Shown piece after piece: positions 40,010-50,040 of a DNA stretch of 64,000 bases. This DNA is from Chaetoceros tenuissimus. Lineage: Eukaryota > Bacillariophyta > Thalassiosirophyceae > Chaetocerotales > Chaetocerotaceae. Both the position numbers and the translations under genes were made by a program. Every line of letters begins with the position of its first letter. Positions within the stretch are counted from its first letter, which is position 1. Under the pieces are notes generated by a model. The model ran no database searches. It was not told the origin of the DNA and saw only the letters and a list, made by a program, of their open reading frames with translations. The DNA lies in NCBI GenBank assembly GCA_021927905.1, contig BLLK01000045.1:2418001-2482000 (forward strand). Reading direction: 5' to 3'.

Positions 40010-41179
40010 ATGACATTAATGAAGAAAACAGTGACAGCAATCATAGTTATAGCAGTTGTAGCATCGTCTATTGTATGCCCAATCTTTTCATCCAAATTGG
40101 TAAATTTTTCGCACGAAGAACATGTAGTGGTATCTACGAGTAATACATTCAATGCAAACACTAGTGACAGACTTTCTGAAGAAATATGTAGCAGAAATGT
40201 GAACGGCAGTGCATCTATGGAGTATCTACAGCATGACGTCTACGAAACTCAACAAGGAAGGCCTGAAATTCTGATTGGCTACGACAACTTTAATCATGTC
40301 CAAACAAACAATCATCTCAATGCCATATTCCATGCTATAGATTATGCAAATGATCATGGTTCAGGTTTGGTCTTGTATCGGCATGGGTGGGCTGTGAGAG
40401 TACTTCGACTTCTTTTTGGTGGAAGGAGCAATAATACACAGACATGGGAGAAGGGTATTGAGAGACAACTAGGGATCAGAATTACGAGCAGCAGACATCG
40501 TGGGTTGAGGAAGAGTGGTGATGAAATGTACTACTACCATACACAACAAAGTTTAGACGCTTTGTCAAGAAAAAGAAATTCCATGTGGAGATATCTTTGG
40601 TCAAACCTAACATCTCCGACAGGAAAACTGTATGAAAAGGAAGAAGATATGTGCAAGAGTATCAAGTCAGTGTCACCATCTCGTACGTATGTTGTTATTC
40701 ATAGCAGATGGATGAAGAATGATGGATGTCTACGTCGGCTTGGGTCCTTGGCTCAACGCATCAAGAACAATACAAACATTCAAATAGATCGAAAGGAGCC
40801 ATGCAAGCTATCCCCGTCATATATCGAAAAGATTCTACGTAAATCGAATTCTCTTCACTACCCAATTTATTTTATTTCTGATGGCCGAAATTTGAATGTT
40901 GTTGAAAAACTGAAAAAAGATCGTATATATGGACCCAATGTCCATCAAATCAATCAAAGCTTCGTTGGTGCGGATATGACTTTGGGAGTTCTTTCTACTG
41001 TTTTCATTGGAACACCAATATCCACAGTCTCTGGCAACATAGCCCGATCTAGACTTGCACTTGGTAGGAATCCTAATACAAATTTTCTCTTTCCTCTCAA
41101 GAATAACGTGTCTGATTTTGCCTTTCAAGACGACACGTCTCTTTACAATCATCATATTATGGGAAATTATGCCGGCTAG
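40010..41179 (+). CDS. type II membrane protein of a diatom fucosyltransferase-like family
   Basis: One exon, 389 residues. A single signal anchor (about residues 8-30) with a short basic cytosolic tail implies a Golgi or ER lumen enzyme. The C-terminal half holds ValIleHisSerArgTrp near residue 230, a ProIleTyrPheIleSerAspGly strand, and GlyAlaAspMetThrLeuGlyValLeu..PheIleGlyThrProIleSerThrValSerGlyAsn, then SerArgLeuAlaLeuGly. This pattern is repeated in many diatom paralogs and resembles the nucleotide-sugar side of GT-B O-fucosyltransferases (the His-x-Arg loop and the Gly-Asn..Ser-x-Phe/Ser loop). The substrate is unknown. Annotations in the literature are mostly 'hypothetical'; the GT call is an inference. 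Confidence 0.6.
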   Translation: MTLMKKTVTAIIVIAVVASSIVCPIFSSKLVNFSHEEHVVVSTSNTFNANTSDRLSEEICSRNVNGSASMEYLQHDVYETQQGRPEILIGYDNFNHVQTNNHLNAIFHAIDYANDHGSGLVLYRHGWAVRVLRLLFGGRSNNTQTWEKGIERQLGIRITSSRHRGLRKSGDEMYYYHTQQSLDALSRKRNSMWRYLWSNLTSPTGKLYEKEEDMCKSIKSVSPSRTYVVIHSRWMKNDGCLRRLGSLAQRIKNNTNIQIDRKEPCKLSPSYIEKILRKSNSLHYPIYFISDGRNLNVVEKLKKDRIYGPNVHQINQSFVGADMTLGVLSTVFIGTPISTVSGNIARSRLALGRNPNTNFLFPLKNNVSDFAFQDDTSLYNHHIMGNYAG

Positions 41180-41256
41180 CTAAACATAATTTCAAAATAA
41201 TATTACGTAAAAATAAACAAAAGAGATGTCATATGGATTGGTACATAAAATTCAGA

Positions 41257-42264
41257 TCAATCTTCCTTTGCCCAACTCAGATCAGGTCCATTCTGTTCTT
41301 CATCCTCTTCACAAGTCTCGCTCCAGGCATGTTCCATACTTGCATCGACAGGCTCAAAATGAGTTGATGATGATGCTTCATTCGATTGCTCTTTACAATC
41401 ATTACCGTGATTAGACCCTTTGAAGACGCGCGACATCCAGCTTCCTCCACTTTCATTTTTGTCATCAACTATACCCCCTTCTTCCTCATCTGGTTCTTCC
41501 CACCATCTAGAGGAATCTGATTGATTTTGAAAAGAAAAAATTTCACTTTCTATGTCAACTTCGGAAAGAAGGGGTTCCATCATATTATTCTCAACGGTTT
41601 CTTGATCCCTAGGATTTTCTTGCCATCTTCTTCTTTCTGCAGCAGTCCGAAGAGCATGATTTTCAAGCATAAATCTTCGGTATTCTTCATCATATGCTAC
41701 GAAAAAGTCTCTTAATTGTGATAACAGATAAAATCTCAAAACCTCGACAAAAGCTGCAACAAAGAGAAATGCATATATCTCGTCCATATGCGTTGTAATG
41801 AAATCTATTTCCTTTTGTGTTAAAAACAATTGATGCTCTTTTTCTGTAATGTAACGTAAAAACGAAGTCTCCTCACTGATAAGTAGAACTGCTAGGACTA
41901 TATGAAAAAGTCCGATAATTGGAGCTATCCATCTACTCATTTTTAAAGAGATGCGGTTGCATCTAGCTGCCTTTGTGATGCCTAGAAATCCAGCAAGTGA
42001 TGATGCAATCAATAAGCAGCCAAAAATATTCAAAATTGTAGCAATTGCCTTCTGGGGATCAGGTTTATGGAATGAAATAGCAATGGCATATGAAACTGCC
42101 GACATACCAACAACTACTTGTATAAAATGTATTCCGTTTGCTGAAAGAACTAGAGATTTGTAGACGCACCCAAATGGAGGAGCATCGTACACCTGTTCAT
42201 CTGCTGAATGTTGAATAATTTCACGAGAGTGGGTGGGAGTCATATCGATCGTCCTTGTAAACAT
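41257..42264 (-). CDS. four-pass membrane protein, unrecognised
   Basis: One exon, 335 residues. Hydrophobic segments at about residues 47-68, 76-98, 110-130 and 160-185 suggest four membrane spans with a short loop between 3 and 4. The N-terminus (about 45 residues) and a long C-terminal tail (about 190-335) are hydrophilic; the tail is acidic with Glu/Asp/Ser-rich patches and ends GluAspGlu-like. The topology recalls tetraspanin-like or claudin-like proteins, but no Cys-Cys-Gly motif is visible. Tail-to-tail with the previous gene (77 bp). Confidence 0.7.
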   Translation of the reverse strand: MFTRTIDMTPTHSREIIQHSADEQVYDAPPFGCVYKSLVLSANGIHFIQVVVGMSAVSYAIAISFHKPDPQKAIATILNIFGCLLIASSLAGFLGITKAARCNRISLKMSRWIAPIIGLFHIVLAVLLISEETSFLRYITEKEHQLFLTQKEIDFITTHMDEIYAFLFVAAFVEVLRFYLLSQLRDFFVAYDEEYRRFMLENHALRTAAERRRWQENPRDQETVENNMMEPLLSEVDIESEIFSFQNQSDSSRWWEEPDEEEGGIVDDKNESGGSWMSRVFKGSNHGNDCKEQSNEASSSTHFEPVDASMEHAWSETCEEDEEQNGPDLSWAKED

Positions 42265-43104
42265 GTCCTTGAGTCCAAATTCTCTTGTTGAATGATGTTC
42301 TTTTGAATGTGATGGAGTAACTTTCTAGAAGGCAATGTTTCCTGTTTTGGTGCTCAATTGATGTGTTGATGTGTTCTGTGTTCTTTTTCGTCGTTCGTAG
42401 TCTTGCTTTGCGCTTTGCTTTTTGCTTTTTGCTTTCATCCCCTTTTCGGGGGGAATAAACAAACCTATTACCAAAAGCTAAGAAATTTGACATCAATCTT
42501 GTTGACAAAGGACAAAGATAGTGTTACGACTTACGAGTTAAGCGGTACGTACCTACTTACTGGTATGAACCAACCAAGAAGGAAGTTGTGTCTTGAGCTA
42601 TTTAGACAGAGAAAAATTCCTCCAAGAACGAGCGTAAAAGCTTGTTCTATCATCTAACAGCCCACCCTTCTTTTTACTTTACTCTCACAACGGCAAATGC
42701 ATTTTTTTGCTTCCCATAAACCCGCCTGTGCAGCACCTATACAAGACTCCCTTGGAAAGTATTCCAGTTTCGATTCCATCACATTGAACGTTGAGAGTGC
42801 ATGTACCACCATAGAGATCTATTCATCGACTAATCCCCTTCTACGTAAGCAAGAAAGGGAATATCTGCTCACTTTGTGTTCGAGAAAAAGAGCCAAATTC
42901 AGCCTTCCCTCTTTCCGCACAAGTGGAATACCAGTCCAAACTAGTTTCAATTGATTTTCAGTCGAACTATATCAGGAACGATAGAGCAGTCATTTACACG
43001 ATCCGGAGCATCCAATTGCAATTGAAAACAAGAAAAAAATCAATCTGTGGAACCTTTCTATTAAGAAAGAAGTTGAACAACAATATTTTCAACATATATC
43101 CAGC
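42265..43104. promoter_or_regulatory. divergent upstream region of the four-pass protein and the ubiquitin protease
   Basis: 840 bp between divergent starts. Short frames inside (for example near 42697-42954) look non-coding. A GCTTTGCGCTTTGCTTTTTGC pyrimidine-rich repeat lies around 42409-42440. A 5' leader intron of the protease gene is possible but not demonstrated. Confidence 0.35.
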
Positions 43105-45108
43105 ATGGGAGGAGGAGGAGGTATTGGTTCTGGTGCATCCATCGCACCATCTCCAACTCACAGTGGATCACAAAGAAAGAAAGTTTTTGAAGAGAAAAAA
43201 ATTGCACCTCCTGTTGGATTGAAAAATGTTGGAAACACATGTTATGCAAATGCAGCTCTTCAATGCATACTTAGCACAGCTCTTAGCCATGCTCTTTTAG
43301 ACCCCCAAAGTACAACTGTTTTCCGGCGGTATTCGTCTAATCCAGGATTGCTAGCTCTAGGTAGTGGAAGTGTGGATTCATTTGATACAGAAGATGGTAA
43401 CCAAGAAAGTAGAAAGCTAGCTAGAGAAAAAGCTAGGGAAATAAGGCGACAGAATAGGGAAAAGTTGCTTAAGCACGAGAAATGTCAGTGGCTGACTGGC
43501 CAATTGACCGATATAACTAGGATATATACTGCTTCTACTTTGAATTTTGAAGAAGAAAATGCATCAAGTTGGCAGGGTATTTTTCATCTTTTTTCGGAGA
43601 CAAACAACCAGCGAATCGTTGACCCAGGTGGAGTTACCCGGCATGTCAACAAGATAAGTACTTGTTTGCGACCGTATCAGCAAGAAGATGCACATGAGTT
43701 TCTTCGAGCTTTATTATCTACGTTGACACAAGATGGTCATAACAAGCGACTCTCGAGTTTATGTGATGGATTACTAGAATCTGCCGTAACTTGTCAGACC
43801 TGCCACAGGGCAAGTATTACAAGAGATAGATACATGGACTTGAGTCTTGATATCCATGGGGATATTCAAGATTTAACAGGTGCTTTGAATAATTTTACGC
43901 AGCCTGAACTTCTTGACAAGGATAATAAAGTCACTTGCTCGCGGTGTAAAACCAAACGTATTGTCAGTAAGGGGCTACGACTAGCTACAGCTCCTTCTGT
44001 ATTAGTTTGTCACTTGAAACGATTTGCTTTTGACATTTATGGACGAGCAACAAGACTATCAAAGCATGTTAAGTATCCACTTCGTTTAGAAATAGGTGAC
44101 TTTATGAGTCGAGCTAATCAGAGTAAACCGCCTCCCTATGAGCTGGTCGGTGTGCTCGTTCATGCAGGAAGAAGTTGTGAAAGAGGTCACTATCTTGCAT
44201 TTATAAAAAGTGGTGATTCTTGGTTCAAAGCAAATGATGAAGTTGTGACAAAAGTTGATATTGACACCGTTTTGAGACAACAGGCATATATTTTGTTTTA
44301 TGAGGTTGAAGGAATGAGAGTTCGAAACGGATATCAGGGATTTAGAAAATACCACAAATCGAATAGTGACAATGAAAATGGCGATTGTTCCAACGGCGAC
44401 CAGCAGACGACTTCCCTTTCTTCTTTACTGGATAGTATGCTCCATTTATGTGGATCTGTTGAAAGTGTAAGAGATGCTATTTGTGACACCGACAAGAGTG
44501 CAAGGAAGAAGAAAGACAGTGACGGTATAGAATCAGTCTCAACGTGCTCATCTGCGAATCAAAGTCTGAAGTCGCGATCGAGGAACAAAAAATACAAAAG
44601 AAGAAGAGATAGAGATTCTGTGTTCCGGACTCGCCCTGAAGTTCCATATTCACGAGTACGGTCGTCAAGTGAAGAACCTAGAGGTATAATCAGAGATAAT
44701 GCACCTTCAATTTCTCAGGATCATATGCAGTCTAATAGTGGTGATCAATCCCATCTATCAGTTGATTCCCGAATGATTCGAAGTGTTAGTTCGAATAATA
44801 TTTTTGAAAAAGAAGAAGAAGCTATTCATCAATATGAAAAAGAATCGTATAAAGTTGTGAGACCACGGGGTCAAAATCGTAGAAGCGTTTCACCTCATCA
44901 ATACCGACATCAAGACTATCACGATGCAAGAAAAATAAGACCTCTTTCAGCGCAGACTGCTCGACCCACTATTGTGAAACGTAAATCTTACTCAGCGCCT
45001 AGAACAAGATCAAGTGATGATGGACTTGCTACATCATATTCGCCCGCACAATCTAAGGCTTCTGATACCAAATTACCTCCATTGCATAGTGGTAGACGCC
45101 AGTATTGA
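43105..45108 (+). CDS. ubiquitin-specific protease (USP36/42-like catalytic domain)
   Basis: One exon, 667 residues. A Gly-rich start is followed by the Cys box GlyLeuLysAsnValGlyAsnThrCysTyrAlaAsn with catalytic Cys46; then ArgProTyrGlnGlnGluAspAlaHisGluPheLeu (the QQDAHEFL box); two Cys-x2-Cys pairs (ValThrCysGlnThrCys and ValThrCysSerArgCys) for structural zinc; and the His box with His362 in GluArgGlyHisTyrLeuAlaPhe and Asn377/Asp378. The catalytic triad is complete. The tail (about 420-667) is basic, Ser/Arg-rich and poorly ordered, fitting a nuclear or nucleolar enzyme. It removes ubiquitin from substrates. An insert between the Cys box and the QQD box (about residues 85-150) is longer than usual. 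Confidence 0.92.
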   Translation: MGGGGGIGSGASIAPSPTHSGSQRKKVFEEKKIAPPVGLKNVGNTCYANAALQCILSTALSHALLDPQSTTVFRRYSSNPGLLALGSGSVDSFDTEDGNQESRKLAREKAREIRRQNREKLLKHEKCQWLTGQLTDITRIYTASTLNFEEENASSWQGIFHLFSETNNQRIVDPGGVTRHVNKISTCLRPYQQEDAHEFLRALLSTLTQDGHNKRLSSLCDGLLESAVTCQTCHRASITRDRYMDLSLDIHGDIQDLTGALNNFTQPELLDKDNKVTCSRCKTKRIVSKGLRLATAPSVLVCHLKRFAFDIYGRATRLSKHVKYPLRLEIGDFMSRANQSKPPPYELVGVLVHAGRSCERGHYLAFIKSGDSWFKANDEVVTKVDIDTVLRQQAYILFYEVEGMRVRNGYQGFRKYHKSNSDNENGDCSNGDQQTTSLSSLLDSMLHLCGSVESVRDAICDTDKSARKKKDSDGIESVSTCSSANQSLKSRSRNKKYKRRRDRDSVFRTRPEVPYSRVRSSSEEPRGIIRDNAPSISQDHMQSNSGDQSHLSVDSRMIRSVSSNNIFEKEEEAIHQYEKESYKVVRPRGQNRRSVSPHQYRHQDYHDARKIRPLSAQTARPTIVKRKSYSAPRTRSSDDGLATSYSPAQSKASDTKLPPLHSGRRQY

Positions 45109-45255
45109 AAATAATTCCATTGAGATAAAAAAATGTCACGTCTAATAAGTAACTGTTTTTATTTCCTAAAGTGATTTAGATATTTTAACTTCACATTTTT
45201 ATGACCACTTCTATGAAATTTCGTCTGGGAATCTTTGGATTCATCTTAAACAAAA

Positions 45256-46761
45256 CTATAGCTCAGCAAAAATTTCCGATATGATATTGTTTGAAAATAA
45301 GAAACCATCTGGATCTTTGAGTCTCAAGATACCCTTATCTATGTCGCCCTTGTCAGGATTACTGGTAACTATTTCGGCCAACCCAAGATCAAGACCAAGT
45401 TTGGCACCTCTCAATATTGAATCTAGAAGTTCATCCCCGCCAGTGTTGAAAGCCCAGTTCATATCAAGCCCATCTTTAGTTCTAAGTCGTGTCATGATAG
45501 TATCTAGAACATATTCATCCTCATCCTCCTCATCTACACTATCAATTTCTGTTGGGAACCAATCTAAAGACTCACCATTGCTTAATGTCTTTACCCATGT
45601 GATGTAATCTGACAATGTTCTTTCGCGTGCAAATACCTTTCCTTTCAACTTAGAAGTAGACCCCAGTCCCACTGCAAACCATTGGCTGTCAACTTTCCAA
45701 TATATCTGATTGTGTTGGCTTCTCCAAACTTTGTTTTCATTTTCTTGTTTGTCATTCACCTCTAATGACTCAATCCTTGCATATGAGCTAATTTCATAAT
45801 GTTCAAAGCTATTACAACGCATGATCTCAGAAGCAGAGCGGTACATTTCTGCGCATTCATCGGGAGATGGCAAAGGCAATAGACCCTTTTTCACATTCTC
45901 ATATTTTTGTTTTCCAATATTTGGTCTTTTTTCTCGTTCGTCATCACTTAATCCATACCATTTTCCGAAAGCAGTACCTTCTTCAATTTGAAGGTCGTAT
46001 ATCGATACATGATTTGGAGGTGGATTTAGACTCAACGCTTCCAGCAGAGTCATATTCCATAATTTCAAATTAAGGCCTGGTAATCCAGAGATTAGGTCTA
46101 TGGAATAATTTGTATCTGAACCAAATACTGACTCTATCATCCGAATTGCTTCAAAAACATCTTTTCGTCGATGCACCCTACCACTACTTTCCAGAATTTC
46201 ATCTGTAAAACTTTGAACTCCGAGAGATATTCGATTAATTCCAATTTCTTTCAAAGCTAATAAGTGAGCTTCATCGAAAGTACTTGGATCCATCTCCATA
46301 GTTATTTCAGCATCCTCTTTCAAGAAAAACTTTTTATTTATGCTGTCCAAACAAGCTACTATAGAATCAATGGGAGCTAAGCTCGGTGTGCCTCCGCCAA
46401 AATAAATAGAAGAGAGGGGTATTTTTTTGTGAGAGCCTTGGTTGTCTAAACTTTTTATTAATTCGTCGATTTCTGTTGTTATAGCACGTCGGTAATTCTG
46501 ATCCATCTCCTTAAACCCAGTATGAGACTTTTCAGACCTGATTTCACCTACTGGAACGATTGCGAAGTCACAGTAACTGCATCGTTTTCGACAGTATGGT
46601 ATGTGAATGTAAAAGCCGTATGCATCATCGCTTATATGCGAACTGAGTTTCTGAGGTGTGTGAGAAACCCTTCCACATCTATTCAAATTTAAAAGCGCAA
46701 CTGTATCTGCAAACAGAACAACAACAATAAATAATATGAATGAGAATGAATTTTGCAGCAT
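45256..46761 (-). CDS. HemW-like radical SAM protein (coproporphyrinogen III oxidase-like family)
   Basis: One exon, 501 residues. After a hydrophobic N-terminal 25 residues (signal peptide) comes TyrIleHisIleProTyrCys with the 4Fe-4S ligands Cys57, Cys61 and Cys64 (Cys-x3-Cys-x2-Cys), TyrPheGlyGlyGlyThrProSer, GluMetAspProSerThr, and ArgIleSerLeuGlyValGlnSer, in the order of HemN/HemW. Later AspLeuIleSerGlyLeuProGly and TyrGluIleSerSerTyrAla follow. HemW proteins bind heme and are thought to act as heme chaperones rather than oxidases; the length and the absence of a HemN-type extended N-terminal domain favour HemW. Converges with the ubiquitin protease (147 bp). Confidence 0.87.
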   Translation of the reverse strand: MLQNSFSFILFIVVVLFADTVALLNLNRCGRVSHTPQKLSSHISDDAYGFYIHIPYCRKRCSYCDFAIVPVGEIRSEKSHTGFKEMDQNYRRAITTEIDELIKSLDNQGSHKKIPLSSIYFGGGTPSLAPIDSIVACLDSINKKFFLKEDAEITMEMDPSTFDEAHLLALKEIGINRISLGVQSFTDEILESSGRVHRRKDVFEAIRMIESVFGSDTNYSIDLISGLPGLNLKLWNMTLLEALSLNPPPNHVSIYDLQIEEGTAFGKWYGLSDDEREKRPNIGKQKYENVKKGLLPLPSPDECAEMYRSASEIMRCNSFEHYEISSYARIESLEVNDKQENENKVWRSQHNQIYWKVDSQWFAVGLGSTSKLKGKVFARERTLSDYITWVKTLSNGESLDWFPTEIDSVDEEDEDEYVLDTIMTRLRTKDGLDMNWAFNTGGDELLDSILRGAKLGLDLGLAEIVTSNPDKGDIDKGILRLKDPDGFLFSNNIISEIFAEL

Positions 46762-47005
46762 ATTTCACTCTCGCTCTAGAATAGAACTAATTGAATGTAG
46801 TACATATACTGATGATTGTAGGTTTGAATACTACGTAAGTAAGAAGTACATCGTGTTACGATCATCATTATCTTATCTGTGTGGAGTGCGTCGTGCTCTG
46901 CTTGGCTTGTCGGCTCCTCTGGTCGGGTTGTCGGCTCGTTGGGTTGCTTTTGCAGGGCTTAAAAAACACGACTAATACTATGTTTTGGAGACCAATGACG
47001 AAAGA
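46762..47005. other. short intergenic gap
   Basis: Between two tandem minus-strand genes. Contains the upstream region of the HemW-like gene; nothing else recognised. Confidence 0.4.
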
Positions 47006-49633
47006 TCATCTGAAAAATTTGGGAGCAACTTCAGCTAACCACTCCTCCTTAATTTGAGTGGCACCTCGAATATATGTTCGTTTAGTCACCAAAAGTTCTG
47101 TATAAACTACACACTTTGGAGGTGGATTTCTACCAAAAAGGGAACATGTTGGGTGGAGATTGACTTCAGCGCCTCCTATTTTCGTCTTGTAGCGTCCCCG
47201 ACCTGTGTTGGTAATGCCTTTTTGCATATCCTTCCGAATCGATTTGTTTATCTCTACAGAATTACTTACTCTTGATGCGGCTTGCAAAAAGAGACCAGCG
47301 GATGCACCTTTCAATAGTTTCACTATGTCATCGCCACATGAAACGTTGACATCAAATCCCAATCCATTTCTGCTAGTTTCTCTGCTGCATATTTCTGATA
47401 ATTGTTGTCGAACATCATGTGCTCGCGCCAATGCTCTTCCACTGATAAAATTGCGAGTACACCAATCACCATGCAGGATCTTTGAACTTTTACTGTTCTT
47501 TCTCGAAGCTTCTTCCATTTGCATCCGACGTCTTTTCCTTTCCTTCTTACCTCCCTTTGCCGATGATATGTAAATTGCTTCTTTTCTCCAACAGTTGTAA
47601 ACTGTGAGCATGGTAGGTATATCGCCCTCGTAACTTGTAAATCGCTTATGTGCTGCAGCTGCCTTCGCGGAGAGGCCACTAGAGTCTTCTGAGTCACCAC
47701 TACCACCTGGTCGATAGAAGATATTTTCTGCACTCAGCATGGATATCGCAGTTAGCATCTCAGCTGTACATTCATATTTTGGACTTTGAAGAAGCAAATG
47801 TGCAAATGTTGGATCTAATGGAAGTTTCGCCATTTCTTTTCCATAAGTTGTTAATTCCATGGTATCATCCAATGCTTCAAGAGCGTACAATTGTTTAAAT
47901 GCTTTCAGCATAGCCTGTTGGCTTGGTGTTGTGAGAAAATCAAAAGACCTGGGATCGTGAATCCCCATCCCCTTCAATTGCAATACAACTTGTGCAAGAT
48001 TGACTCTTGAAATTTCTGGAGCAGTTGTTTCATCGAGAGTGTCAAAAGCAATCTCTGGATATAAGCGAAAGGTCATTCCTGCAGATACACGCCCAGCTCT
48101 ACCACTTCGCTGTCTAGCTTGAGCTTTTGATACATCTGCTACAGTGAGACTTTCCATACCAGTGGCGCTATTATAATCTCTTTCCTTGCACTTTCCAGAG
48201 TCAATGACAAAACGAATACCATCCAGTGTCACTGAAGTTTCTGCAATATTAGTGCTCAAAATAATTTTTCTGCTGCAACCTTGAGGCTTTGATTGAAACG
48301 CAAATATTTGCTGTTCTGGTGGAAGAGCTGCATATAGTACACAAACAAGAACTCCATTTACTATTGAGCCATGCCCGCTATGCAAATCCGTTCCCATACC
48401 TTTGATTGATTGAACCATGTCCCGCTTTTTGATCTCATGTTCTCCTGACTTTTCATCACTTGAAATTGATCTTCCAAGCTCCGACTCCTCACTTAAATAT
48501 TTCCTCAGCAGTCCAGCCAAATTTTCAATTTCTTCACTTCCGGGTAAAAATATTAATATGTCTAACATAAAATGATTGTTGAAAAAACATTAGCAAAGTG
48601 TTCAAATTGATAAATTCATGTTTATATAACATATATGCATGTTATATCATGCTTTGTATAATATTATTCAACTCACCTCCTTCTTCTTCATATTTGTGAA
48701 TTTGTAATGCCGTAGACAGAGCAGAGTCTATATAATCTTCTTGATAATCAGGTGTAAACAGTGTCTGAACAGGAAATTGTCGACCTGGAATCTTAATGTA
48801 CTTTGATTGCGGGAAGTAGGACTGAAAAGTTTCCACTTCCAATGTTGCTGACATCACGATAACATGTAAAGGAACTAATTCTAATTCTTTTGCCTTTTTT
48901 CTCATACGCATCTGAATCAGTTTGTCTTTCTCAAATTCTTCGGAAACAGAACATGAGTTTTTCTCGTCGATGTATTTTGAACGTGTCCTCGCCTTCATTG
49001 CCCTTTTTACAACGCCGAAGAGAATATCTGTTTGTAAGGACCTCTCATGAGATTCATCCAAAACAATGCATTGATAACGAGTCAAAAGTGGATCAGCCGT
49101 AGCTTCTCTTAACAGCATTCCATCAGTTGCATAAATAATTCTACTAGTATTCCGTCCCTGAATATCTGTGGAATCGTCAAACCTCACTCTGTGACCAACA
49201 AGAGTACCAGTTTCACATCCCATTTCTTCAGCAACACGCTTAGCCACAGTTATAGCGGCAACTCTTCGAGGCTGAGTCACACAAATAGTGTGTGCTAATC
49301 TTAATTTTCTATTAGCACTTGATATATTTTTATGAAAATTCTTCAACTTTCCATTCTCGTATATAAATTGAGGAATCTGGGTACTAATAAAAGACACACG
49401 TGAGATGAATGTAACTTGGTTGATGAAAGGAGGGAAACTACTTACGATTTACCAGAACCAGTCTCTGCGACAACAAGTACAACCTCGTTCTGATAAACCA
49501 ATTCACATATTTCCTTTCGAAATTGATAGACAGGAAGCTTTTTTCGAACTTCCATGTGCTGCCGACGATGGCCATTTGAAGTAGGAGAAGGCAATGGCCG
49601 TTTTGCCTTAGATGAAGAAGGAGTTGGTGGCAT
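47006..49633 (-). CDS. DEAH-box RNA helicase, DHX33-like
   Basis: Exons 49633-49446, 49383-48677 and 48561-47006, introns 62 and 115 bp, 816 residues. Motifs: GlyGluThr-like AlaGluThrGlySerGlyLysSer (I, split by intron 1), ThrGlnProArgArgValAlaAla (Ia), AspGluSerHis (II; Ser instead of the usual Ala), SerAlaThr (III), ArgSerGlyArgAlaGlyArg within GlnArgSerGlyArgAlaGlyArg (VI). The winged-helix, ratchet and OB-fold parts follow, ending ValValTyrThrGluLeuLeuValThr..TrpLeuAlaGluValAlaProLysPhe, which closely matches the DHX33 C-terminus. A basic insert of about 40 residues lies after the second RecA domain motif IV region. Likely in nucleolar RNA processing; the exact ortholog (DHX33 or a related member) is inferred. 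Confidence 0.88.
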
Positions 49634-50040
49634 TTCAAAAATATGTTAGTAACGTGGTGATGTTTTTATGAATGTATTTTGTTGATAGAGAAGTGAGTGT
49701 ATGCAAAGATAGCAGGATACTGATTGAGATGGAAAGGTAGAGGTAGAGGTGGAGTCTATGTTTGTATGGTACACTATTCTACGGTGGATGGGTGGTCGAG
49801 ACACATTACTCTAAGGTGTATGTCAATCGAGGCCATTTATTCAATGTTGGTGGCAGATTTCGAGGAATACTTACCTCATTTTCTGGCCATGAAAGTACTT
49901 CTCATTTTTGCTCCGCTCCACACAACATAATGCATAGCTTGCACATCACACACAGTCAGCAGTCTCAGCCTCCTCCTTTTAATCATACACCTTGAATTAC
50001 TTGGCAAAAAATACACGCAAATCAGCTGAAATAAATAGAG
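49634..50040. promoter_or_regulatory. divergent promoter of the helicase and the EEP nuclease
   Basis: About 400 bp between starts. Purine-rich near 49720-49760 (GGTAGAGGTAGAGGTGG). No intron evidence. Confidence 0.35.

Noticed and set aside
43061-43249. Minus-strand frames across the ubiquitin protease and other long genes
   Set aside because: They mirror strong coding frames on the opposite strand and have no motifs.
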